Shown piece by piece: positions 12,101 to 39,940 of a stretch of DNA of 64,000 bases. The stretch covers positions 4,885,931 through 4,949,930 of the forward strand of contig OX463784.1 in NCBI GenBank assembly GCA_949825025.1, in the 5' to 3' direction. This DNA is from Siphlonurus alternatus. Its lineage: Eukaryota > Arthropoda > Insecta > Ephemeroptera > Siphlonuridae. The notes below the pieces were generated by a model. It was given only the letters and a program-made list of their open reading frames with translations. It was not told the origin of the DNA and made no database searches. The position numbers and the translations under genes are program-made. Position 1 is the first letter of the stretch; every line of letters starts with the position of its first letter.

Positions 12101-13793
12101 TGCATAGACGAAAATAATGAAGCAAAAACATGGTTTGTTATTTTATAAAGTATTTCAAACTTAAAGGGACATGGAACAATAAAATAATGAATGCATAAAA
12201 TGTTTAAGAAAGATGTGTTAATGCGAGAAATGAGTTAATTTCCGTTTTCGGACCATCCCCCAAATTTATAAAAATTAAATAAATACAGACAGCCGCGCAG
12301 GGCAATTGCATAGGCAACATCGCACTGAGTATATGGCTGGGCGGTAGGAGGGGGGAGTGAGTTCCATGGAAAAGAAGCAGCTATGTTGGCTTTCATGATT
12401 GCTGACGTCATCAATTCACACTTTAGTTACTCGCTAGGTACTTACCCTGAGGCACTCGATCGCCGCTGTGTGGCATGTATTATTCATACAGTTCATACTC
12501 AGTTAGTGGGTAACTTTTAAATAATTAACTTAAGAATACTTATTTTTATGGTCCACTGTCCCTTTAAGTTTACGTCTCGCATCTCGAAAGAAGTGCGAAA
12601 ACCGTGTATTATACTTACGTTAGAAGATATAATATGGGGTGATTAACAATTAAGGCTGTAGAAGTGAATTATTCAGAGGCGAGGAATGTACCTTCTACCT
12701 TTCATGCCCCTTTAAAGTTTTCTAATTTCCAGGTTGTCCGCTAAGCTCGATGGCGTTGGAGTCGTTAAGAAATATGTCCCAACAGACGATACACTTCTAC
12801 CTTTCTCTCACGGGACAATTTCGGACACCACAAATGCCAACATCAAGAAAATGTTGTGTAACACGATTCGTCAGCCTAGTGCAAATGTAATTTAATATAA
12901 TAATTAAGTAAAGTGAATTAGGGGGCCGGGTTCTTATAAAAAAAATTATATAGTATGTACATTTTAGCAAAAATATTTTACATTTAGTATTAGAATTTGA
13001 TTTCAAATTTTGATACCAACAATTAATTTGAAAGCCTAACTTTTTTACAAATATCAGGTATATAGATGTTAAATTTTAAAAAGTAAACAAATATATAAAC
13101 AATATATATGATTAACTGCAGATCAAAAGGGGTTATATCCAAGCCCAACTGAGAATGAATTTTTGAGCCTCGGTTACATGGACAAAATTTTTTGCAGGCC
13201 ACATTTGAACCTAGCTTTCTTGTTTATATAGAATGTTTAGATATTTGTTTTTCTAAATCTAGGTTCAAAAGTGATTTAAAAAAATATTGTTGATGCAGCT
13301 GAGGCTCAAAAAATCAATCCTAGTTTGGCGTAGATATAACGTACCCCCTTTTGATTCACACGGGGCCTCAAGTTAAATATGATGATACTACTAGATTCTA
13401 GTGAATTGATTAAAATTTTATAAATGTTTAATTAAGTTAATTATATTTTACATGAGAAATGAATGGAGAGTAAGACTGATTGATTGTTTTAATCTAAGAT
13501 ATAACAAACTGAAAACTAGGATGACATTATTTATATTGTTTAATATTCAAATATTAAATTAAATTAAATTACTCACCAAGAAATTATACATATATTTTAT
13601 TTAAGTATAATTAAAAATAAAATATTATTATACATACTATTTTCAAACAAGTTTATTGTCACAATTTTAATTAATGATGTATTTCTTATTTTAGATACCC
13701 GGAGTGTTTAAACTACCTGATATTTCAAACCCGTTAACAAACAAAAATATAAATGAATCTATTGCTCTCATAATAGCTAATATCGTTAAATAG
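9107..13793 (+). CDS. Secreted DNase II-like protein, module 1 (divergent, possibly short or decayed)
   Basis: Five exons on the plus strand: 9107-9183, 10901-10977, 12045-12132, 12733-12886 and 13695-13793 (TAG). All junctions are GT-AG and the phases agree, giving 164 residues. Residues 1-22 form a signal peptide (MEAQRVLTCMLLIAAILM). The module then carries CIDENNEAKTW and later MLCNTIRQP. These fit the DNase II N-terminal pattern (Cys-x-Asp-Glu-Asn-x-x-x-x-Asp-Trp) and its Tyr-Asn-Asp-x-Pro stretch. Past the TAG, the same frame stays open to 13,969 and reads LCSDNPPLTSNTIVCVS and QIGKEEIK, matching the later DNase II strand (LCxS, then xIGKQL). This suggests the ancestral protein ran through the present stop. 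The His-x-Lys-Gly active-site motif of the family is not found, so nuclease activity is doubtful. It may be a short secreted product or the start of a two-module pseudogene with 15,552-18,999. Confidence 0.5.
9190..9480 (+). repeat. SINE-like fragment with tRNA box B
   Basis: Just after exon 1 the sequence ggtcgtgagttcgatcccag has a B-box-like core. It is followed by tttcctcagtcacatcca and ggatggattac-like text shared with the other SINEs of the window (15,185-15,340; 45,126-45,524). It lies in intron 1 of the DNase II-like gene. Confidence 0.45.
9944..10329. repeat. Foldback MITE with AACAGCTG-rich ends (family 4)
   Basis: The left end reads cagatcagctgttcgacgta and the right end is the inverse (tacgtcgaacagctgatcag). 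The arms share tttgattaac and atagaaaaag. Other copies lie at 23,168-23,567 and about 54,510-54,790. Immediately followed by a family 3 element. Confidence 0.8.
10330..10704. repeat. Foldback MITE, family 3
   Basis: The ends are aaggtagagataatacggat and its inverse at about 10,675-10,700. The long arms carry tgttctcctctacatcccct, atcaggtatacaaa and acatggaagttcc. Sister copies: 11,522-11,876, 53,212-53,573, 54,147-54,510, 63,645-63,908. Confidence 0.85.
10901..10977 (+). CDS. Exon 2 of DNase II-like module 1
   Basis: 77 nt between ttttttctag and gtaagt, phase 2 to phase 1. It encodes NWELFNIAVKAW and onward. Exon 6 of the second module (15,552-15,628) has the same length, phases and a similar sequence, which establishes the duplication. 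Confidence 0.6.
11019..11354. repeat. Foldback MITE, nearly perfect arms
   Basis: Arms of about 160 bp: ttcacttttcggacttttac opposite the inverse at about 11,322-11,343; the centre holds two inverted copies of ctacgtttcgagagtcaac. A single arm of the same family lies at 39,370-39,540. Confidence 0.85.
11522..11876. repeat. Foldback MITE, family 3
   Basis: Ends taagagtaagataacgccac and its inverse (ggtggcgttatcttaccctt). Interior arms match the copies at 53,212-53,573 and 54,147-54,510. Confidence 0.85.
12045..12132 (+). CDS. Exon 3 of DNase II-like module 1
   Basis: 88 nt between gtttacag and gtttgt, phase 1 to phase 2. It carries MMCIDENNEAKTW, the counterpart of the DNase II Cys-x-Asp-Glu-x-Gly-x-Pro-Val-Asp-Trp motif. 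Pro-Val-Asp is replaced by Ala-Lys-Thr here but kept in the second module. Confidence 0.6.
12163..12567. repeat. DNA element with AAAGGGACA ends
   Basis: Left end cttaaagggacatgg, right end ccactgtccctttaag. The subterminal ataaaataatgaatg is weakly mirrored. About 400 bp, non-coding, in the intron between exons 3 and 4 of the DNase II-like gene. Confidence 0.55.
12733..12886 (+). CDS. Exon 4 of DNase II-like module 1
   Basis: 154 nt between atttccag and gtaatt, phase 2 to phase 0. It starts WLSAKLDG (family: Trp-x-x-x-Tyr-Lys-Leu) and ends KKMLCNTIRQPSAN, with a near-identical end in exon 8 at 17,815-17,977. Confidence 0.6.
13125..13365. repeat. Foldback MITE
   Basis: Left gatcaaaaggggttatatc and right gatataacgtacccccttttgat are inverted copies. 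The inner arms (tttgagcctcggtt and tgaggctcaaa) also pair. Confidence 0.7.
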
Positions 13794-13969
13794 CAAATCT
13801 TGTTGTTGCCATTTAACAAGCCCGTTGATTTGACGACGCTCTGCAGTGATAATCCTCCACTTACAAGTAACACTATTGTCTGTGTGTCGTCAGACGCGAT
13901 TCAAAATCTGAGAGGGAACTCTCAAATTGGTAAAGAAGAAATCAAAACTGACACCGGGGATTTTATTGG
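13695..13969 (+). CDS. Exon 5 of module 1, with in-frame TAG at 13,791-13,793
   Basis: Begins after ttttag. 32 codons precede the TAG, and the same frame then stays open for another 58 codons to a donor at gg/gtatgt. The post-TAG part is the better conserved one (LCSDNPPLTSNTIVCVS). If the TAG is real, this part is a translated fossil or 3' UTR; if read through or edited, it would join exon 6 in phase 2. Confidence 0.45.
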
Positions 13970-14004
13970 GTATGTATTACAGTAATTAAAGAATCAACTT
14001 TCAA

Positions 14005-14270
14005 AAATTTTTTATAGCAAAAATAGATAGAGGGTTCAAAGTTATGCCATTCTGATTTTGCCAAGGTCAGGTTTGAACCCACGCCCCTTTTAGGTCCTAT
14101 CCTTTTATTAAGAGAGGTGTCAAGAGGCGTCACTTTCTCTGTACTTTCAATTTATAAAAAAAAAAAAAAAAAAATCCCGGACAATAAATAATCTGAAAAA
14201 AAATTAAGTAGCACATCTTTGCCCCCTCTATTTATTTCTGCAATAAAAAATTTTGAGATCGAAACTTTCT
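14005..14270. repeat. Foldback MITE, family 2 variant
   Basis: Shares gatagagggttcaaagttat, a cgccccttttaggtcctatc core and the mirrored gccccctctatttattt end with the elements at 32,547-32,795 and 46,342-46,645. Confidence 0.55.
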
Positions 14271-14837
14271 TAAATAATTTAATATTATATATTATCGATG
14301 AAAATACCAGAAAGTGAGCCTGAGTTGAAGTAATTCTAGTTGAAAAATTTCGTCTTCAACTCATCTTTTACACGTCTAAACCTAATCTTATTACCTCTAA
14401 AACACACATCTTATTTCTTCTTCGCTCAAAGTGAGGATGAAATGAAGATAAAATTTTATGTTCAAGAAGAGGAAAAAATTACGTAATCTCGTCTTTTCAC
14501 CTATATTTTTCTCTAAAAAGGTGCAAAATAAGAAAGAATGAGACGAGAGGAGAGTTTTATAGCGAAGAAAAGATGAAATTTATTTCAACTCGGGAATTTT
14601 CATCTTTCATTCAAATTTAATATCTTTTCCTCTTCTAATTTCCTCCTATTTTGCACTAATTTATTTCTGAGGAAAAACAGAGGGGGCAAAATTGAGACCA
14701 TATATAACGTTTCTTTCATCTTGTTTGTAATGAAATATTAGAAAAATTGTTTAATTTTCATCCTCAATTTAAGCAAGGAAGAAAAAATATGTGTTTTTGA
14801 GGTAAAAAGACGCAATGAGATTATTTTTAGACATCAA

Positions 14838-15062
14838 AGGTGGATTTTCATTCATAAGCGACCACGGCGATGCTGCGCGATTTGACGTAAAAGCTGTGAA
14901 AGCCTATGTGGCGGCGAATTTGCCGGCAATCGCGTTATTAATTGCGATGCTCTTTTTCTTTTAACCGCCCATGCAATGTGGCCGCTATAATGGATGTTAC
15001 AGCAAGTGCGCTTTATTCTCGTCGCTTCGCAGGCTGGAAATCGCCCATGAAAATCTACCTTA
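14838..15062. repeat. MITE with AAGG-GGATT ends
   Basis: Starts caaaggtggattttcattca and ends aaaatctaccttaatgg. The interior shares gcgatgctgcgcgattt and the gatgctctttttcttttaa box with 769-974. Confidence 0.7.
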
Positions 15063-15179
15063 ATGGAAGAGTTGAAAACGTAACAATTAGAGATATTTTT
15101 CTATATTTTCTATGTTGATTTATACTTTGGAACTGTCTAGATTTATTTGCAGTATTATATAAGAATACTAACTTTTTGT

Positions 15180-15400
15180 AATATTTTGTTTTCGCTTTTC
15201 CACAATGTGGTTCCCCTGACTTTGGACCATCGTACCTCTTGTTCATTGACAAAAGCAGCAAAAGCTGTAGTGTCCATCATGGCTGAGGTTTCCATGATTC
15301 CCTCAGTCACATCATGTAATTGTTAGGATGGATTTGCCAAGCCATACCAACCCCGTTTCGGAAGACCCCTCGATTAGTATATATAAGTTATGAGTTATGA
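15180..15400 (+). repeat. SINE body fragment
   Basis: In plus orientation: ccacaatgtggttcccctga, ttcattgacaaaagc, ctgaggtttccatgattcc, then ggatggatttgcc. The same order is found on the minus strand at 45,126-45,524, 24,590-24,690 and 22,040-22,130, so this is a dispersed SINE family. The RNA polymerase III-type head is absent here. Confidence 0.6.
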
Positions 15401-15551
15401 TTTTAGAACGTTTGTGTTGTAAACTTAGTGAGTACTTATTGTTAGTTATTATAGTAGAACTACAAAATTTTGGTTTGGTAAAAAAATGTAACGTGATTAC
15501 ATACCCAAAATAGGTACTTTTCTAATTTCATAAAACTCTATTTTCAAACAG

Positions 15552-15628
15552 AGACTGGGAAATCTTCAATATTGTAGTTCAAAAATGATCTACTTTTGCT
15601 ATAGATGGTTTTTATCAATCCAGTGTGG
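15552..15628 (+). pseudogene. Exon 6 (module 2, exon a) with in-frame TGA
   Basis: 77 nt between caaacag and gtaagt. Reads DWEIFNIVVQK, then TGA at the position of Trp in NIAVKAW of exon 2, then continues open for 13 codons. TGG to TGA is a single change. Confidence 0.5.
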
Positions 15629-16075
15629 GTAAGTAAAATAAATCTCCTCACCCAGCTTATCACATACAACAGTATATTATAATTATCGTAATTTTACCAT
15701 GAAAAAACATAATATAATTTTTATTGCATATTTGGATAGAGGACCTTGAGTTTTGTATTGTCAATATTTTTCAGTTTTTTTTTTTTTTTAAACGCTCTAA
15801 CACCCTCAAAGTCAAGGGGAAAGACGCTGTGACATCATAATCATGCAACGTCCTTCCCTAGATTTGCGTGTTAAATATTTGCATGACTATGACGTCACAG
15901 CTTTGTGTAGCGCGATTTTTTTAGTTTGTAAGAGAATTAAAAAGAATCTGAAAAAATATTGACAGTGACACTACTTGAGTTCATCTAAATATTTAATTAT
16001 GCAATGAAAATCATGAGGGTTGTCCATTATATACTTGATAATTTTTTCCATTGTATATCAAATAAAAAGAACTAT

Positions 16076-16437
16076 AAAGGCGGATTCACATGGCGATTTC
16101 CAGCCTGCGACGTGAATCGAATAATGCGCACTTGCTGTAACATCCTTTGACAGCCATATTTGGCGATTAAAAAAAGAGCATCGTAATTTAACGCGATATT
16201 CGCCGCCGCAATGGCGAATTCGCTTCCGCATATTAGGATTTCACAGCTAGCTTGTGCGACGCGATTTTGACATAAAAGCTGTGAAATCCTATGCGGTGGC
16301 GAATTCACCGGGAATCGCGTTAATTACGATGCTCTTTTTGTTTTAATCGACAAATATATGGCCGCCAATGGATGTAACAGCAAGTGCGCATTATTCGCGT
16401 CGCGTCGCATATGATAAAAATCGCCATGTGAATCCAC
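16076..16437. repeat. Double MITE with AAGGCGGATTCA ends
   Basis: Starts aaggcggattcacatggcga and ends tgtgaatccaccc. It contains two opposed cores (gaatcgaataatgcgcactt and aagtgcgcattattcgcgtc) and two copies of agctgtgaaatcctatgcg in opposite directions, as if one element had been extended into a full palindrome. Family of 769-974. Confidence 0.7.
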
Positions 16438-16471
16438 CCATGTATTAATTTTTGTTTTGTATTCGTTTCAG

Positions 16472-16595
16472 GGAATCAAACAGCACTATCACAACCCATT
16501 CCTTGCATACAGCCAGACACCAATAAACCGTTACCTGAGCCGACGGGAATCGTCAAAATGAGTTGTATGGATGAGAACAACAAACCGGTTGATTG
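16472..16595 (+). pseudogene. Exon 7 (module 2, exon b)
   Basis: 124 nt between cgtttcag and gtgaga, phase 1 to phase 2. It encodes an extra Pro-rich stretch followed by SCMDENNKPVDW, the best DNase II signature in the window. Confidence 0.55.
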
Positions 16596-16811
16596 GTGAG
16601 ATAATTTTTGCTCAGCAAAACGATCATAATATATAATATATTGAGACATTATGTTCTCATGGCATTGGTGTCTCTTTTTTAAAATGAAGTATGAATAAGA
16701 ATTAGCATAAAATTTTTCACTGCAGAAATAGAGTTTTCAAAATTATGCAATTCTGACTTTTTTTAGATCAATATTTATTATTTCTCTTAACTTTTTGTGA
16801 CAATGGTTGAT

Positions 16812-16942
16812 ATTCACAAAGAGTTAAGGAGCGTTTTAGGGAGAGATATTTTAAGAAGCGTTTTTTATACCAGGTAACAGGTAAGAAAAACGCTTCTTAA
16901 AATATCTCTCCCTAAAACACTCCTTAACTCTTCGTGAATACC
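16812..16942. repeat. Compact foldback MITE with TTCACAAAG ends
   Basis: Arms attcacaaagagttaagga and ctccttaactcttcgtgaat. The inner gggagagatattttaagaag is mirrored exactly. Only about 20 bp separate the arms. Confidence 0.85.
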
Positions 16943-17420
16943 ACCCATTAATATTTCTATCATTTTATGCTCAAGAAGAGGAAAAAAGACGTAATCTCGT
17001 CTTTTTAACTCTTTTTCCCTCTAAAATGATGCAAAATAAGGGGAGAAAAGATGAAAGGAGAGCTTATTATTATAGCGAATAAAAAGATTAAATTTATTTC
17101 AACTCGGGCTAGCATACCAAGGTCTTTTTTGTCCCATATGCTTTACTAAGGGAGGGGGGGGGGGGGTTGAAAGACCTGCTATTTAAATAACATATATGTT
17201 AACATGTTAAATAAAATTTAAAAAAAAAAATTCTTTGTTTATTTTTATTTTTTTGAAATACATTTTTGTAGGTGGTAAGGATTAAAAATTTTATCAGATA
17301 TTTTTAGACAAGTATTTTACACTTTTTTTCACTTTAAAAGAGTTACGGGACGGGTCTATTTATAACGAGTAGTTTTGACCCCACCTCCTTTGATATTAAT
17401 GCTAGGGTTAAGGGTTAAGC

Positions 17421-17752
17421 AATGGACAACATACATGAAATTTTTGTATTGCAGAAATGAATAGAGGGTACCAAATTATGCTACTCTGAATTCTTTCAGA
17501 TTTTTTTGAGACCCAGAAGTATTTTTAAATAATTATTGAAAGTGCGGCCACGCCCCCTGGAGGCGTCAATAGGCGTTCAGTCTCTATCATTTTTATGAAG
17601 GCTGCAGGGGTGCCAACTGAAATCACAGGAGTTTCAATAATTATTTAAAAATGTTCCGGGTCTCAAAAAAATCTGAAAAAATTCAGAGTAGCATAATTTG
17701 GTACCATCTATTCATTTCTGCAATAAATTTTTTTCATGTATGTTGTCCATTG
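17421..17752. repeat. Foldback MITE, family 1 (AATGGACAAC ends)
   Basis: Ends aatggacaacatacatg and its inverse catgtatgttgtccatt. The arms contain gaatagagggtaccaaatta, the centre gccacgccccctggaggcgt. Both arms carry gcaataaa near their outer ends on opposite strands. Other copies: 18,019-18,366; 19,010-19,770; 42,115-42,447; 42,695-43,027; 43,639-44,302; 58,442-59,114. Confidence 0.9.
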
Positions 17753-17814
17753 CATGGTTTTCCATTATAAGGTTAAATTTGAATTGAAAATATTAAATTG
17801 TGCCGATATTTCAG

Positions 17815-17977
17815 GGTGTCTGTAAAGTTGTACGACGACAATTTGACGGTGAGAAAGTTCGCACACGTGCCAGTGGGAGGTCAAATCCTGCCGTTCTCCA
17901 GCGGACAGTTTTCATCGGTCATCAGACAGGACGTCAAGAAGATGCTGTGTAACACCTTGTCACAGCCGGGGGCAAAG
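17815..17977 (+). pseudogene. Exon 8 (module 2, exon c)
   Basis: 163 nt between atttcag and gttaga, phase 2 to phase 0. Encodes VSVKLYDDN and KKMLCNTLSQPGAK. No stop. Intact on its own. Confidence 0.55.
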
Positions 17978-18018
17978 GTTAGATATGATGTCTAGAACCA
18001 TTATATTTTTTTAAGGCA

Positions 18019-18366
18019 AATGGACAACCTACATGATTTTTTTTTATTACAGAAATAAATAGAAGGTACCAAATTATGCCATACTCTGAATTTTTTCAAA
18101 ATTTTTTGAGACCTAGAACTATTTTTATTTTTAAATAATTATTGAAAGTGCGGCCACGCTCCCTGGAGGCATCAATTAATAGGCGTCTTGGTGCTATCCT
18201 TTTTATTATAAGGATTCAGGGGTGCCAACTTAAAACACATAACTTTCAATAATGAATTAATAATAGTTCCGGGTCTCAAAAAAATCTGAAAAAATTCTGA
18301 GTGGCATAATTTAGTGTCCTCTATTCATTTCTGCAATAAAAAAAAAATTCATGTAGGTTGTCCATT
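18019..18366. repeat. Foldback MITE, family 1
   Basis: Same ends (aatggacaacctacatg and inverse), same gccacgctccctggaggc centre as 17,421-17,752. It starts 42 bases past exon 8 of the DNase II-like module. Confidence 0.9.
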
Positions 18367-18709
18367 TGGAGTAAATAAGCAAGAAATAGAACTTGATGGC
18401 CTTTCATGACTTCTGCTTAATTTACTGGAACTCGAACTCTCAAAGATACAAAAAATTTCAGATTACTGCATGTATGTTGGAGCAAAATTGAGGTCGATAC
18501 TCCATTGATCACTAGCTTAGCTGATGTGGCAACACTGTTAGAGCTCAGGTGAGGTAACTCACAATCCCTTGCTGTGAGTGTACCTGGCTACAATAATAGA
18601 CAGTGTTGCCGGTCATTAACTATCGGTTTCTTCTCATGCACACCAAGTGTCCCAGTTTCATTGAACATAACTATGTACATTTTCTAATTTTTTTACGTGA
18701 ATGTTCCAG

Positions 18710-18999
18710 GATCCTGCAGTTCACAAACTGATGAATCAATATAATGTTATGACATACCCTGGCATCCCTAAGTCAAACGGGATCAGATTATTTAACTTTC
18801 GAGATCCTCAATCGATGTTTAAATAATATCTGAAGATTTGATAGAAATACCTTCACTGTGTAACGACGATCCAGAATTGACAAACAACACTTTTGTCTGC
18901 GTCTCTGAAGACTTTGTCAACCATGAGTTTGAATTGAACCCTCTGCCGGTGAAAAATAAAACTGATGGAGGGGAAGATTACTTCGAGTACGATAATTAA
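18710..18999 (+). pseudogene. Exon 9 (module 2, exon d) with TAA and frame change
   Basis: Begins after gttccag and is open for 38 codons to TAA (18,824-18,826). The conserved tail then continues in another frame from about 18,836 (reading LCNDDPELTNNTFVCVS) to a TAA at 18,997-18,999. An indel of one or two bases plus the stop would account for it. Confidence 0.5.
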
Positions 19000-19009
19000 T
19001 CATAATGAC

Positions 19010-19770
19010 AATGGACAACCTATATGAAATTTTTTATTGTAGAAATGAATAGAGGGCACCAAATTATGCTACTCTGAAAATTTTAAGATTTTTTTTGAAA
19101 CCCAGAACTATTTTTAAATAATTATTGAAATTGCAGCCACGCCCCCTCTGGAGGCGTCAATATAGGCGTCTCGGTTCTATCCTTTTTATTAAGGTTTCAG
19201 GGGTGCCAACTTAACTTACAGAAATTTCAATAATGGACGACATACATGAAAAAATTTTATTGCAGAAATGAATAGAGGGCATCAAATTATGACAATTTAA
19301 ATTTTTTCAGAATTTTTTGAAACCAGGAACTATTTTTAAATTATTATTTAATGTTCTGTTAGTCAAGTTGGCACCCCTGAATCCTTAGTAAAAAGGATAG
19401 GATCGAGACACCTATTGACGCCTCCAGGGGGCGTGACTGCACTTTCAATTTCAATAATTATTTAATTAAAAATAGTTCTGGGGTTCAAAAAATTCTGAAA
19501 AAATTCAGTGTGTATACAGTATAACAGATCTTAGTTTACCTCTAGACAGTTCAGTAGACTAGACGGTGCCAGATATATCAGCCAATGAAAAGGCTAGAAT
19601 AACAGCTGGCCACCTTTTTATTGGCTGTTATATCTGGCGCCGTCTAGTCTACTGAACTGTCTAGAGGTAAACTAAGATCTGTTATACTGTAGGTAGCATA
19701 TATAATTTGGTATCCTCAATTCATTTTTGCAATAAAAAATTTTTCAATTAGGTTAATAAAATTGTCCATT
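19010..19770. repeat. Compound family 1 MITE with a second MITE inside
   Basis: Two family 1 units share this block (starts at 19,010 and about 19,237; end 19,770). A separate foldback element at 19,515-19,692 interrupts the right arm. It starts 10 bases after the last TAA of the DNase II-like module. Confidence 0.8.
19515..19692. repeat. Foldback MITE inserted in a family 1 MITE
   Basis: Ends acagtataacagatcttag and the exact inverse. The inner ctagacagttcagtagacta is also mirrored. Flanking family 1 text resumes on either side (attcagtg / gtagcatat). Confidence 0.85.
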
Positions 19771-20599
19771 AATCAATAATAATGCTAAAGATTGATACAT
19801 TGCATTATTATATTTTTAATTTTTATTATTTTATTAACTCTGTATATTATGTAGCAATTTTAACGTTAATTATTGAGCTGTTTGTGCTGGAATGATATTT
19901 TTTATGTCAATAATATAAAAAAATATTGACAAATTTATTGAATTAATTTGAATAAATAATTTTAAAAAAAAGTTTAATTTTATAACATTCAAATCTGAAT
20001 TTTTTTTTTTTTTTTTACAATATACCCGAGTTATAATTTATGATGAAATTCATCATTTTTATACTTTTTATAACCAGTCATGTAAAAAAATTCTTAAGCT
20101 CTTTGGTTTGTAAGCTTTTTGAAGATGAATTTGTATTCTCTGATACACAATTTAGATGAAAAATTAAGAGGCTTTACTGATGCGCATGTCTCTCTAAGGG
20201 TTGGTCCTCAGGTGCTGAGTACTAATATACGTAGCTTTTAATTTCCTGTGAACAATAAAAAATATATTAAATAAATATAAAATATTTAAATAATTATGTA
20301 AAATATTAGGAAAACTTTTCTTGCAAATATTTATTTGTGATTTTTAATGTTTTTTTGTATTATACAGCATAGATGTGTTTCACTCAAAGGCTGTATTGGG
20401 ATTAAATACTGGGAACAGTTATTTCTTATTTATAATTAACATTATAATACTAATTAATGTATGTATAACATAGACATCCATGCAGTCTTTTTAGTCAAAT
20501 TTTGACAGTGCTGTTTAATAGTTAAGTTCAATAAGTTTGAACAATAATAAAAATCATTTAATTAATTAATTTTACAATTTCACATTAGAAATTGTAGTT
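19771..20599. other. AT-rich spacer, 3' side of the carboxypeptidase gene
   Basis: No gene is seen. On the minus strand, an ATTAAA hexamer follows the carboxypeptidase stop by about 40-50 bases and an AATAAA lies near 20,330; either could serve as a polyadenylation signal for that gene. Confidence 0.35.
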
Positions 20600-38697
<18,098 letters not shown>

Positions 38698-38849
38698 TAT
38701 GTTAAATTAAATAACAACGTATAAATTTTAATGAAACATTTCATTATATCTTATCACGAGCGCTTATCAGGCGCTAATTTTCATCGATTAGATTAAAAAT
38801 ACAATAACATTCAAAACACTTATTAATATTCAATTAACTAACAAAATGA

Positions 38850-39152
38850 AGTTTCGACCTCAATTTTAATTTATTTCAGAAATGGATAGAGGGTGCAAAG
38901 TTATGCTATTGTGATTTTTTTTCAGATTTTTTGAGACCGTGAACAATTTTGAAACAATTATTGAAAGTCCTTATTTTCGTGACGTACGTTACGAGACGCC
39001 GCTTCTGAAAAAGATAGAACTTGATGCCTCGTGACGTCACAAAAAGGACTTTCAATTTTTTTTAAAAATAGTTCCCGAGCTCAAAAAAATCAGGGTAGAA
39101 TAACTGTGCACGCTCTATCCATTCCTGCAATAAACAAAATGAGGTCGATACT
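38850..39152. repeat. Foldback MITE, family 2, upstream of the carboxypeptidase start
   Basis: Ends agtttcgacctcaat and inverse gaggtcgatact. Arms carry gatagagggtgcaaagttat and gacgt(a/c)cgtt boxes. It begins about 150 bases 5' of the carboxypeptidase ATG, so may lie in or next to its promoter. Confidence 0.8.
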
Positions 39153-39369
39153 CTATTATAGTTTCTCACTGCATGCGCATAACAAAGATTTTCCTAAATA
39201 ACAAAACGTTCTTATACATAACTATAATACAGTTTATAAATCCTTTAATTCCTGATTCACTAATCCCCATTACTTACACCCCGCCTCGAGCTCTCAGCAC
39301 GTATATAGAACAGTAAATAAATTTTTGCGTGCAAAGGGTTATATATTCATTTAATATTGATCGAATATT

Positions 39370-39540
39370 ATTTCACTTTTCGGGGACTTTTACCTTTGCC
39401 GGTGTTCGATGTAATCCTTCTATGTGTAGTATGCTGCTATGGTGACTTATAGTGTTCGTGCACGTCACTAACACTTGCATGTATACACATATCACTACGT
39501 TTCGAGAGTCAGCCGCTCTCTTCCTCAGGTGATCCATTTT
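39370..39540 (+). repeat. Single arm of the 11,019-type MITE
   Basis: ttcacttttcggggactttt, ccggtgttcgatgtaatcct and ctacgtttcgagagtcagc match the left arm of 11,019-11,354. The right arm is missing. Confidence 0.75.
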
Positions 39541-39940
39541 CTCATGGATTAAACTTTAAATTGGCCTGATGTTTAATTATATAATAAAAACTGAAAAGAG
39601 CTTAATTAAATTATAAAACAAATTTGTAAAAAAAAAATGTTCTGAAATTTAGATATTATCATTGCATATCTGTTCATGACTTAAAATATGTAAATTGAGC
39701 TGTTAAAGTTATAAAAACTAAGAGAGCTATCATAGAGATGGAAAAAAATTTGAAGTGCTGAAAAAAAAAACTAACTAACCCAACAAATTTCTCCTTCTCC
39801 TTTGGAAATCATCATCTTATAAAAATTATTAAAACTTATGTGTTAAAAATTGTGTTTTATTAATTATTTTATTAATTATTTTATTAATTAAAAAAAAAGA
39901 TAAATAAATTTAATAAACATGGTCAAAATCTTAAATTGTC

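Larger units (their letters stand above)
15552..18999 (+). pseudogene. DNase II-like module 2, frame broken
   Basis: Four exons repeat the module of exons 2-5: 15552-15628, 16472-16595, 17815-17977 and 18710-18826, all with GT-AG junctions and matching phases. The motifs are closer to DNase II than in module 1: MSCMDENNKPVDWW (family Cys-x-Asp-Glu-x-Gly-Lys-Pro-Val-Asp-Trp), VKLYDD, KKMLCNTLSQPGAK, then LCNDDPELTNNTFVCVS. The first exon carries TGA (15,586-15,588) where module 1 has Trp; the last ends in TAA (18,824-18,826), and the conserved tail (18,836-18,999) resumes one frame over. The family His-x-Lys-Gly motif is not found. Two stops plus a frame change argue for a pseudogene or for a module skipped by splicing. 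An unannotated readthrough product is possible but unsupported. Confidence 0.5.
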
